Below are positions 17,037-24,577 of a stretch of DNA of 64,000 bases, piece by piece. The notes under the pieces are model-generated. The model searched no databases, was not told the DNA's origin, and was given only the letters and a program-made list of their open reading frames with translations. How positions within the stretch are numbered: the first letter of the stretch is position 1; every line of letters starts with the position of its first letter. The DNA is from Clostridiales bacterium (lineage in GTDB: Bacteria; Bacillota; Clostridia; Peptostreptococcales; Acidaminobacteraceae). Location of the stretch: contig JAFGAC010000106.1 in NCBI GenBank assembly GCA_016933835.1, positions 1 through 64,000 of the forward strand, in the 5' to 3' direction. A program made the translations under genes and the position numbers.

Positions 17037-19016
17037 ATGTCGTCAAAAAAATTACTGGAAAACAACGAAATAATGATTAGTGTTTGGAATGAATATATAG
17101 AAAATAGTCATTTAATGAAAGAAAAGATGCGCGGAATAATTTCTGAAAGTTGGATATTGAGCAAGGAAAAGAATGTTGATCCGTTTGCGCAAACGATATA
17201 TGAAGAACTTTCAAAAGAAAAAATGAAAGAGTTTTGTAAAAACTTTAAAGATATTTTAAAAATATCAAAACCCTTCATGGATGCGATATACAATACTGTA
17301 GGTGAAGACGGCATGGTAGTGCGATTGACAAATTCAGACGGTTATGTGATCGAGTGTTTTGGTGATGAAAATGAAATGGATGAGGAGTCGAGACATTTCT
17401 TCTATAAAGGAAAAAATATTAAAGAAGAATTTATAGGAACAAATGCGATTGGGCTGGCTCTTAGAAAGCAAATGCCAGTTCAGGTATTGGGTGCAGAACA
17501 CTATAGGAAGAAATACCATGGTCTTACAACTTCAGCTGCGCCTATAAGAGGAATTGATGGAAAAATCATAGCAGTGCTGAGTATGTCGGGAAGCTATGAT
17601 CTGGTCCATCCTCATACGCTTGGCATGGTCATGGCGAGTGCTTTGGCAATAGAGAGAGAAATGAAATTGATAAAAACAAATGAGAGTCTCTATAGAGCCA
17701 ATATTCATCATGAAGCGGTCATGAAATCTATAAGAGAAGGAATTGTCACGATTGATCCAAATGGCATAATAACAGATGTCAATTATTTTACCGGTGAATT
17801 TTTAAAAAGGAGTCAAAAAGAATTAATTGGAAAACATATCGAAACAGTAATAGCGGGTGATAATTTAAAGAATATATTTCTTGATGATGGAAGTTCAGAA
17901 GAATTTGAAATGCAATTTAAAAGGAAAAGTGGATCCAAAAAAAATGTCATTGTAAATGCAATACCAATTCTTAATGAAAAAGGAAAATTGGATGAGTATT
18001 TGATTACCTTTAGAGAATCAAAAAAAGTTTACTCTCAAGCCAATAAAATATTTGGATCCAAGGCGATATATCATTTTGATGATATTATTGGGGATAGCAA
18101 TGAGATTGAAGAGTCAAAGAGAATTGCGAATCTTGTTGCCAATTCAGAAGCGACGGTGCTTCTTCACGGTGAGAGTGGAACGGGTAAGGAGCTTTTTGCA
18201 CAGAGTATTCATAACGCTTCAAGGAGAACAGAAAATTCCTTTGTGTTCATCAATTGCGGTGCGATTCCGAGAGATCTTGTAGCGAGTGAATTGTTCGGAT
18301 ATGAAGAGGGTGCTTTTACAGGAGCACGAAAGGGTGGCAACCCAGGCAAATTTGAATTGGCGGATGGTGGAACGCTTTTTTTGGATGAAATTGGAGATAT
18401 GCCTTTGGATACACAGGCTAATCTGCTTCGTGTGCTTGAAACAAAAGAAGTTGTCAGAGTGGGTGGGCACGAGGTAATGCCAGTGAATGTTCGTGTAATA
18501 GCTGCAACCCATAAAGATTTGAAAGAGGAAGTGAGAAGAGGTAATTTTAGAGAAGATTTATATTATCGATTAAATGTAATGCCGATTCATACACCTTCAC
18601 TTAGAGAGAGAAAAGAAGATATCAGAGAACTGATCAATCAATTTTATAAACAGTTTTCAACACAAAAGAGCAATAAGATTTTAATTGATGAAAATTTTTA
18701 TAAAGTGATGACTGAGTATCATTGGCCGGGAAATGTAAGAGAACTTCAAAATGTGATGCAGATGGTTTGTAATCTGGTAAAAGAAGGAGACAAACTCTCG
18801 AATGAACATCTACCTCAATATATGAAGGAACAATTGAATGTTGAAAATTCTGAAGAAGTCCATATTGTAAAGCCGCTATATCTTTTGGAAAAAGAAGCAC
18901 TCATAAAGGCTCTAAAAATATCAGAGTATAATCTAGTGCAAGCGGCAAAGCTTCTTGAAATTGGCAGGAGCACATTATATAGAAAAATTGAAAAATATAA
19001 AATTGAAATTAGATAG
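17037..19016 (+). CDS. Sigma-54-dependent transcriptional activator (GAF-PAS-AAA+-Fis)
   Basis: 659 residues. The N-terminal part (RGIISESWILSKEKNVDPF, then GTNAIGLALRKQMPVQVLGAEHY) is a GAF-like sensor similar to AcoR-type regulators; a PAS domain spans about 230-320; the AAA+ domain has Walker A GESGTGKE (378-385) and the sigma-54 contact loop GAFTGA (425-430); a Fis-type helix-turn-helix ends the protein (NLVQAAKLLEIGRSTLYRKI). GGAGG stands five bases before ATG 17037. No receiver domain is present, so a ligand or redox signal is likely. The neighbouring Mrp operon bears a matching -24/-12 promoter. Confidence 0.93.
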   Translation: MSSKKLLENNEIMISVWNEYIENSHLMKEKMRGIISESWILSKEKNVDPFAQTIYEELSKEKMKEFCKNFKDILKISKPFMDAIYNTVGEDGMVVRLTNSDGYVIECFGDENEMDEESRHFFYKGKNIKEEFIGTNAIGLALRKQMPVQVLGAEHYRKKYHGLTTSAAPIRGIDGKIIAVLSMSGSYDLVHPHTLGMVMASALAIEREMKLIKTNESLYRANIHHEAVMKSIREGIVTIDPNGIITDVNYFTGEFLKRSQKELIGKHIETVIAGDNLKNIFLDDGSSEEFEMQFKRKSGSKKNVIVNAIPILNEKGKLDEYLITFRESKKVYSQANKIFGSKAIYHFDDIIGDSNEIEESKRIANLVANSEATVLLHGESGTGKELFAQSIHNASRRTENSFVFINCGAIPRDLVASELFGYEEGAFTGARKGGNPGKFELADGGTLFLDEIGDMPLDTQANLLRVLETKEVVRVGGHEVMPVNVRVIAATHKDLKEEVRRGNFREDLYYRLNVMPIHTPSLRERKEDIRELINQFYKQFSTQKSNKILIDENFYKVMTEYHWPGNVRELQNVMQMVCNLVKEGDKLSNEHLPQYMKEQLNVENSEEVHIVKPLYLLEKEALIKALKISEYNLVQAAKLLEIGRSTLYRKIEKYKIEIR

Positions 19017-19030
19017 AAAATCACTTAAAT

Positions 19031-19076
19031 AATGCATCATTATGAAACAATTGTTTCGTAATGGTGCATTATTTTA
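19031..19076 (+). terminator. Long perfect hairpin after the activator gene
   Basis: Two 20-base arms (19031-19050 and 19051-19070) pair completely if G-U pairs are allowed, followed by a weak ATTTTAT run. The centre GAAACAATTGTTTC is itself a palindrome, so a protein-binding role is also possible. Confidence 0.65.
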
Positions 19077-19096
19077 TATAATATAATAAAGTATAT

Positions 19097-19111
19097 GTAT
19101 CAATATGAATC
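19097..19111 (+). promoter_or_regulatory. Putative upstream activating site for the Mrp operon
   Basis: GTATCAATATGAATC repeats the left 12 bases of the operator at 17008-17022 and shares a 14-base identity with it (19095-19108). Its centre is about 136 bp upstream of the -24 element, a typical distance for an enhancer-binding protein. Confidence 0.6.
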
Positions 19112-19238
19112 ATTATCGTTTTCATCTCAAGAAAATAGACGGTCGATACAATAAAAACAAATTTAATAAGTGAGTTTAAAAAAAGAATTATAGGTTATTG
19201 CAAGGTTTAAAAGGTATATAATTATAAATAGCATATAG

Positions 19239-19254
19239 TGGCATGGAAATTGCT
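19239..19254 (+). promoter_or_regulatory. Sigma-54 (-24/-12) promoter of the Mrp operon
   Basis: TGGCATGGAAATTGCT matches the sigma-54 consensus (TGGCAC, five bases, TTGCW) with one change, and the GG and GC dinucleotides (19240-19241 and 19252-19253) have the exact 10-base gap. Transcription would start near 19265, leaving a very short leader before the TTG at 19278. Confidence 0.8.
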
Positions 19255-19277
19255 TTAATATATGGAGAGGTGAGAAA

Positions 19278-19754
19278 TTGAAAAAATACATAGTTGTGAG
19301 TATACTTGCGATATTTTTTATTTTATTTACTGAGAAAATTTCATTGATTAATATTATTCTTGCTGTGATTGTTTCTAGTTTGGTTTATTCAATCAATCAT
19401 TATGAATTGAAAGAGTTGAAACTATTCCGATTGAAGATGATACCACTGTGGTTTAAATATATTCTGATTTTGATAAAAGAGATATTTGTTGCAAATATGC
19501 AAGTAGCCAAGATAGCACTCAGCAAAAATATGAGAATTGATCCAATTATTATTGTATATGAAAGCTCTCTAAAAGGGGATTTTTTACTGACTATATTGGC
19601 GAACTCAATTACTTTGACACCGGGAACAATGTCTGTTGACTTAGTTGAGAATATTTTTTCGATACATTGTTTAAATGGATATTATGCTGATAATTTAAAA
19701 GAAAATATTTTTGAAAAAATATTACTTCAGATAGAAGGTGTTTTGCATGAATGA
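19278..19754 (+). CDS. mrpE: Na+/H+ antiporter subunit E (MrpE/MnhE)
   Basis: 158 residues with two N-terminal hydrophobic segments and the family block ANSITLTPGTMSVDL near residue 110. MrpE is needed for assembly of the Mrp complex in the cytoplasmic membrane. The TTG start follows GAGAGGTGAG. It is the first gene of nine overlapping or nearly overlapping genes in the order E-F-G-(MbhD-like)-(MbhE-like)-B-C-D-D-D, the order of mbhA to mbhH in archaeal membrane hydrogenases. Confidence 0.92.
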   Translation: MKKYIVVSILAIFFILFTEKISLINIILAVIVSSLVYSINHYELKELKLFRLKMIPLWFKYILILIKEIFVANMQVAKIALSKNMRIDPIIIVYESSLKGDFLLTILANSITLTPGTMSVDLVENIFSIHCLNGYYADNLKENIFEKILLQIEGVLHE

Positions 19755-20025
19755 TTTTTTATTGGGGTCAGCAATATTTCTTTCAATTGCAGTTTTGTTT
19801 TCAATGTTCCGTGTTGTAAAAGGGCCTTCTAATGGAGATCGAATTATTGGAATCAACGTTATCGGTACAAAGACAATGGTTATTATGGCTATTATCTCAA
19901 GTGTGCTAAAAGAACAATATTTTTTAGATGTTGTATTGGTATATGCATTGATCAGTTTTATAGCATCATTCATAGTATCACGTGAAATTTATGAAAATAG
20001 TAATGGAGATGATTTAAATGAGTAA
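19747..20025 (+). CDS. mrpF: Na+/H+ antiporter subunit F (MrpF/MnhF)
   Basis: 92 residues, three hydrophobic segments, with the family sequence RVVKGPSNGDRIIGINVIGTK. AAGGTG (19735-19740) supports ATG 19747, which overlaps mrpE by eight bases. Equivalent to MbhB. It contributes to the ion-translocating membrane arm. Confidence 0.92.
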   Translation: MNDFLLGSAIFLSIAVLFSMFRVVKGPSNGDRIIGINVIGTKTMVIMAIISSVLKEQYFLDVVLVYALISFIASFIVSREIYENSNGDDLNE

Positions 20026-20323
20026 TCTTTTAGTGATTGTATTTATTTCATTAGGTATGTTTTTCTTCTTTGTCGGAACGATAGGAATTCTAAGATTTCC
20101 TGATGCGCTTACACGAGCTCATAGTGCTGCAAAAGCAGACACTTTGGGTGCTTTGCTGAGCTTAACTGGATTGGTGATTTATAACGGATTTGACATTTCC
20201 AATATAAAAATTCTGATGGTAATTATTTTCCTATGGACTACTAATCCGACTGCAACGCATATTATAGCAAGATCTATCATTAATGAGAAGAAGACAGCAG
20301 GTGAATCGAATGACATTGTTTAA
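20018..20323 (+). CDS. mrpG: Na+/H+ antiporter subunit G (MrpG/MnhG)
   Basis: 101 residues with three hydrophobic segments and the PhaG/MnhG signature GILRFPDALTRAHSAAKADTLG, followed by LWTTNPTATHIIARS. Overlaps mrpF by eight bases. Equivalent to MbhC. Confidence 0.93.
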   Translation: MSNLLVIVFISLGMFFFFVGTIGILRFPDALTRAHSAAKADTLGALLSLTGLVIYNGFDISNIKILMVIIFLWTTNPTATHIIARSIINEKKTAGESNDIV

Positions 20324-20549
20324 TGTGATATTGATAGCAATAATGATCATAGGTGCAATTGCATCGGTAATGGTTAAAAATATATTGAGTTCGGTTATTA
20401 TATTTATGGTTTATTCACTGATGATGGCCATTGTATGGCAGCAGTTGAATGCCCCAGATATGGCAATTACTGAAGCGAGTGTCGGTGCAGGAGTCACGAC
20501 CATATTATTTGTATTGGCATTGAGAAAAATGAGGATGATAAAAAAATGA
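20310..20549 (+). CDS. MrpA C-terminal-like subunit (DUF4040, MbhD type)
   Basis: 79 residues, three hydrophobic segments, containing WQQLNAPDMAITEASVGAG, the hallmark of the DUF4040 part of MrpA and of MbhD. In most Mrp operons this domain is fused to the large MrpA protein; here it is a separate gene as in Mbh complexes. ATG 20310 is preferred over an in-frame ATG at 20283 because AGGTGA lies nearby and the extra residues are charged. Overlaps mrpG by 14 bases. Confidence 0.88.
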   Translation: MTLFNVILIAIMIIGAIASVMVKNILSSVIIFMVYSLMMAIVWQQLNAPDMAITEASVGAGVTTILFVLALRKMRMIKK

Positions 20550-20833
20550 AAAAACTATTTGCGGTTATGATAACAGTAGTATTTATTGGATTCTTGTTGA
20601 TTGGCATTTCAGAAATGCCTCCGTTTGGATATGAAGATAACCCTGCAAACAATGAAGTCGCGAACCGTTATATTGAAGGAAGCATTGATGATACCGGAGC
20701 GATAAATGTTGTATCTGCCATGATATTGGATTACAGAGCATTTGATACTTACGTAGAGGCGTCAGTTATCTTTACAGCATTGATTGTTGTAATGGCTGTT
20801 TTAAAAGAAGGAGGAATCAAATTTGAAGACTAA
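20546..20833 (+). CDS. MrpA C-terminal-like subunit (MbhE type)
   Basis: 95 residues with a hydrophobic N-terminus, an extracytoplasmic loop (GYEDNPANNEVANRYIEG) and a second helix after ILDYRAFDTYVEASVIFTA. The RAFDTxxEA segment is typical of the end of MrpA and of MbhE. Start and previous stop overlap as ATGA, so translation is coupled. Confidence 0.85.
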   Translation: MKKLFAVMITVVFIGFLLIGISEMPPFGYEDNPANNEVANRYIEGSIDDTGAINVVSAMILDYRAFDTYVEASVIFTALIVVMAVLKEGGIKFED

Positions 20834-21260
20834 AATAATTGAAAATATAGTTAAAATATTAATTCCATTGATTCAGGTATTTGGAATCTACGTCATTCTT
20901 TTTGGACACATTTCACCAGGCGGAGGATTTGCCGGAGGAAGTATTTTAGGCTCAAGCATCATTTTATTCAGATTTGTGTACGGAAGTGAGCACACTGATA
21001 AAAAGTATCCTTACAAGTATTTGATGAGAACAGTTTCAATTGCTTTGATAATGTACGGAAGTTTGAAAGGAATGCTGTTCATATTGGATCACTTTGGAAT
21101 TGATAAAATTATTCCTGTTGGTGTTCCCAATACTTTCTTAAGTGGAGGTAGCATTATTCCACTCAATATTATGATTGGTCTTGTTGTCACAATCACTTTT
21201 TATTTTATAGCAATCTTGTTTGAAGAAGGAGAGCTTGAATATGAACATGCTAGCGAATAA
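20823..21260 (+). CDS. mrpB: Na+/H+ antiporter subunit B (MrpB/MnhB)
   Basis: 145 residues with four hydrophobic segments and the signature FGHISPGGGFAGGSILGSSIIL. Equivalent to MbhF. The TTG at 20823 follows AAGGAGG and overlaps the previous gene by 11 bases. Confidence 0.93.
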   Translation: MKTKIIENIVKILIPLIQVFGIYVILFGHISPGGGFAGGSILGSSIILFRFVYGSEHTDKKYPYKYLMRTVSIALIMYGSLKGMLFILDHFGIDKIIPVGVPNTFLSGGSIIPLNIMIGLVVTITFYFIAILFEEGELEYEHASE

Positions 21261-21603
21261 TTATCTTGAAGTAGGTGCAATTATTCTCTTTGGAATAGGA
21301 TTTATGATTTTACTGCTCCATAATAATTTGATCAAAAAAATTATCGGCATGAATATCATGGATACATCGGTATTTCTTTTATTCATTACAATAGGCTATA
21401 TAAAAGGAAAAGAAGCTCCTATTATTGTAGGTGGGAAATTGAATACAATCGGATATGTCAATCCAATTCCGGCAGGACTGATGTTGACTGGAATTGTTGT
21501 AGCAGTAAGTGTTACAGGTTTTATGCTGGCACTGACAATCAAACTCTATGAAAAGTATGGAACAATAGAGCTTGATGAAATACTAAAGATGAGGAGTGAG
21601 TAA
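21241..21603 (+). CDS. mrpC: Na+/H+ antiporter subunit C (MrpC/MnhC, NuoK-like)
   Basis: 120 residues, three membrane helices, NuoK-like. NLIKKIIGMNIMDTSVFL and NPIPAGLMLTGIVV are the family blocks. GAAGGAGAG eight bases upstream supports ATG 21241, which overlaps mrpB by 20 bases. Confidence 0.92.
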   Translation: MNMLANNYLEVGAIILFGIGFMILLLHNNLIKKIIGMNIMDTSVFLLFITIGYIKGKEAPIIVGGKLNTIGYVNPIPAGLMLTGIVVAVSVTGFMLALTIKLYEKYGTIELDEILKMRSE

Positions 21604-21605
21604 AA

Positions 21606-23090
21606 ATGAGTCAATTGATTCAATTGTTTCCCTTGCTTTCAATATTGATTTTACTTATTTTTGGTGCATTTTTAACGCCACTGCTCAAGAGAAAGAAAAT
21701 CATTTTGAAATTACATATTGCAATAAACAGCTTGGTTACAGCATTAAGTTTTATAACACTTTTTTATGTTGCGAAATTCGGACCGTTTGTATTTCAAATA
21801 GGACATTATCCGGCGCCTTTTGGGATCGTGTTCAAAATCGGCCCAATTGAAAGCAGCATTGGGTTGATGTTTTCATTTGTCATGACGATGGTAATGTGGT
21901 ACTCGATTTTCAGCTTGGAAAAAGAAATAAAGGAGAAAAGAGTTTCATTTTTTTATATTCTTAACTCCCTGTTGTTAGCTTCTTTGCTGGGAATTGTGTA
22001 TACATCCGATATTTTTAACGGATATGTGTTTTTAGAAGTAAGTACTTTAGCTGCTTGCGGTATTATAATTGTAAAGGATAAAAAAGAAAATATAAAAGCG
22101 GCAATAAAATATTTATTGTTGAGCAGTCTTGGTTCAGGATTGGTATTAATGGGAATTGCATTTATCTATTCTATTTCAGGCCATCTAAATATGACTTATA
22201 TTCACGGAGAGATAATTGCTGCAGCTTCTGATAAAACAAATTTACTTTTAATCAGTCTTATTTTATTCACTATTGGACTGGGCATAAAAAGTGCAATGTT
22301 TCCTATGCATGTTTGGTTGCCGGATGCGCATACCAACGCTCCTAGCCCATCTAGTGCAATTCTTTCCAGTTTAGTGATTAAAGCACCAGTCGTGTTTTTA
22401 ATTAAAATATATTATCTTGTATATGGGATAGAATTTATTTCTAATTCTAATGTTTTTGAACTTCTTCTGATATTCGGCGGATTTGGCATGATTATGGGTT
22501 CGCTTTTTGCTAGAAGACAAAAGATATTAAAAAGGTTGATTGCCTATTCAAGCGTTGCTCAGATGGGATATATATTTTTAGGGATAGGTCTTGGAAATGA
22601 ATTGGGACTAACAATTGCAATCTATCATATGATTGCCCATGGATTGACAAAATCTTCACTTTTCTTATCTGCGGGTTCATTCATCGAGCAGACAGGTTTC
22701 AAAAATATAGAAGATTTTAAAGGAATAGGAAAAGAAATGCCTGTAACACTCGGGATATTTACTTTGAGTGCATTATCTTTAATAGGAATACCTGTTTTAC
22801 CGGGATTTATAAGTAAATGGAATTTAGCATTGGCATCGATAGAAAGTGGCAAAATCTATTTGCTGGCGATAATATTGATCAGCAGTTTATTGAATGCTGT
22901 CTATTATTTTCCTATTATAATCAATGGCTATTTCGGAGAAGACAATCTTGATGGAAAAGTGTTCAGATCTAAAAGTAAGCCTATAAAAGAACTGATACCG
23001 GTCATAATATTATCTCTGGTAATGGTAGCTGTAGGTTTTTTATCGGGTTCAGTCATCAATTTTATTAAAAGTGGCATTTCTATAATGTAA
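21606..23090 (+). CDS. mrpD: Na+/H+ antiporter subunit D (MrpD/NuoN-like), copy 1
   Basis: 494 residues with about 14 helices, member of the proton-conducting NuoL/M/N group. The ion-path blocks GLGIKSAMFPMHVWLPDAHTNAPSP (lysine in helix 7, then the conserved HxWLPDAH loop) and the second lysine block RLIAYSSVAQMGYIFLGIG are intact. Equivalent to MbhH by position. Confidence 0.93.
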   Translation: MSQLIQLFPLLSILILLIFGAFLTPLLKRKKIILKLHIAINSLVTALSFITLFYVAKFGPFVFQIGHYPAPFGIVFKIGPIESSIGLMFSFVMTMVMWYSIFSLEKEIKEKRVSFFYILNSLLLASLLGIVYTSDIFNGYVFLEVSTLAACGIIIVKDKKENIKAAIKYLLLSSLGSGLVLMGIAFIYSISGHLNMTYIHGEIIAAASDKTNLLLISLILFTIGLGIKSAMFPMHVWLPDAHTNAPSPSSAILSSLVIKAPVVFLIKIYYLVYGIEFISNSNVFELLLIFGGFGMIMGSLFARRQKILKRLIAYSSVAQMGYIFLGIGLGNELGLTIAIYHMIAHGLTKSSLFLSAGSFIEQTGFKNIEDFKGIGKEMPVTLGIFTLSALSLIGIPVLPGFISKWNLALASIESGKIYLLAIILISSLLNAVYYFPIIINGYFGEDNLDGKVFRSKSKPIKELIPVIILSLVMVAVGFLSGSVINFIKSGISIM

Positions 23091-23107
23091 GAATTGGAGT
23101 TGGAAAT

Positions 23108-24565
23108 TTGAATAATCTACTTATTTTATTGCCTTTGATGATACCGATTTTTGGCAGTCTATCAATGGCATTTTCAAAAATAATTAAAGATAAATATATG
23201 AAGCCTGCAGCGGTACTGATAGTAATTGTAAATTTTTTCTCAATATTTTTAATTAATAATCAGGTGAATATTGAAGTGCTTCATATCATAAAGATGAATG
23301 AATTTATTGATATATATTTTCGTGTTGACCAACTCGGGAAATTATTCAGTTATATGGCGGGTTCTTTATGGATCATCACAAGTTTTTATTCTCTGGAATA
23401 CATGAAGCATGAGGGTAAAGAGAGACGGTATTTTACCTTTTTTATTCTTACTTTAGGTATTGTCATGGGAATTTCGTATTCAGGCAATTTATTTACATTG
23501 TATATTTATTATGAATTGTTGACTTTAAGCACTTTTCCACTAGTCATACATGCAGATTCATCTGAAGCACTTCAGATAGGGAAAAAATACATTATATACT
23601 CATTTGTCGGAGCTACTTTCATTATATTGGGAATGATGATTCTTTTCAGTATTACAGGTAATTTGAATTTTACCGGAGGTGGAATAAGCGATATTGTACT
23701 ATATCCTGATAAAACATTATTGCTAATAAGCTTTTTATCCATGTTTATAGGTTTTGGTGTAAAGGCGGCGATGGTTCCTTTTCATTCATGGCTTCCTGCT
23801 GCAATGGTCGCACCGACTCCTGTGAGTGCACTGTTGCACGCGGTAGCAGTTGTGAAATCAGGTATATTTGCCTTGTTAAGGACCACGTATTATATCTTTG
23901 GTCCTGTTTTGGTAAAAGAACTCAATGGTGATAAATTTTTAATTCCACTAGTCATTGCAACAATTATAATGGGTTCAATGATTGCTCTTCATCAGGAGAA
24001 CCTCAAAAAAAGATTGGCATATTCAACAATTTCACAATTGGGATATATAATATTAGGAATCTTGATGCTCAATCCTGAAGGCTTGATAGGTGCTATTTTG
24101 CATATGATTAATCACGCAGTCATAAAAATCACTCTGTTTTTTGTTGTTGGGTCAATTACATATATGACAGGTAAAAAATATATTAATGAAATTCATGGGT
24201 TAGGTAAAAAAATGCAAAAAACATTTTTAGTCTTTACAGTTGCGGCTATTTCTCTTGTTGGAATACCTCCCACCAATGGATTTGTAAGCAAATGGATGCT
24301 TGGGATAGGTGCCATGGATGCAGGACAGGTTTTATATATAATAATTCTATTGTTTAGCGCATTTTTAACAGCTGCATATTTGTTTCCAATTGCTGTTGAA
24401 GGATTTTTTAAAAAAGAGGAAATCATGACGGAAGAAGGAAATATGGACCCGCCTAAAATGATGATGGTTCCAATGGTTGTACTTGCAATAACAATTATAT
24501 TTTTAGGGCTTTTTCCAAACGGACTTATTAGATTTATAGAAGTTATTGTGCAAGATGTTTTTTAG
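23108..24565 (+). CDS. MrpD-like antiporter subunit, copy 2
   Basis: 485 residues and about 14 helices. It keeps GFGVKAAMVPFHSWLPAAMVAPTPVSALLHAVAVVKSG-type signature residues (lysine and HxWLP loop; broken here for length) and the LAYSTISQLGYIILG block, so it is a full proton-channel paralogue rather than a remnant. The PTPVSALLHA stretch is closer to NuoM/L than copy 1. TTG 23108 follows a GGAG site. Confidence 0.9.
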   Translation: MNNLLILLPLMIPIFGSLSMAFSKIIKDKYMKPAAVLIVIVNFFSIFLINNQVNIEVLHIIKMNEFIDIYFRVDQLGKLFSYMAGSLWIITSFYSLEYMKHEGKERRYFTFFILTLGIVMGISYSGNLFTLYIYYELLTLSTFPLVIHADSSEALQIGKKYIIYSFVGATFIILGMMILFSITGNLNFTGGGISDIVLYPDKTLLLISFLSMFIGFGVKAAMVPFHSWLPAAMVAPTPVSALLHAVAVVKSGIFALLRTTYYIFGPVLVKELNGDKFLIPLVIATIIMGSMIALHQENLKKRLAYSTISQLGYIILGILMLNPEGLIGAILHMINHAVIKITLFFVVGSITYMTGKKYINEIHGLGKKMQKTFLVFTVAAISLVGIPPTNGFVSKWMLGIGAMDAGQVLYIIILLFSAFLTAAYLFPIAVEGFFKKEEIMTEEGNMDPPKMMMVPMVVLAITIIFLGLFPNGLIRFIEVIVQDVF

Positions 24566-24577
24566 GAGGAAATGATA

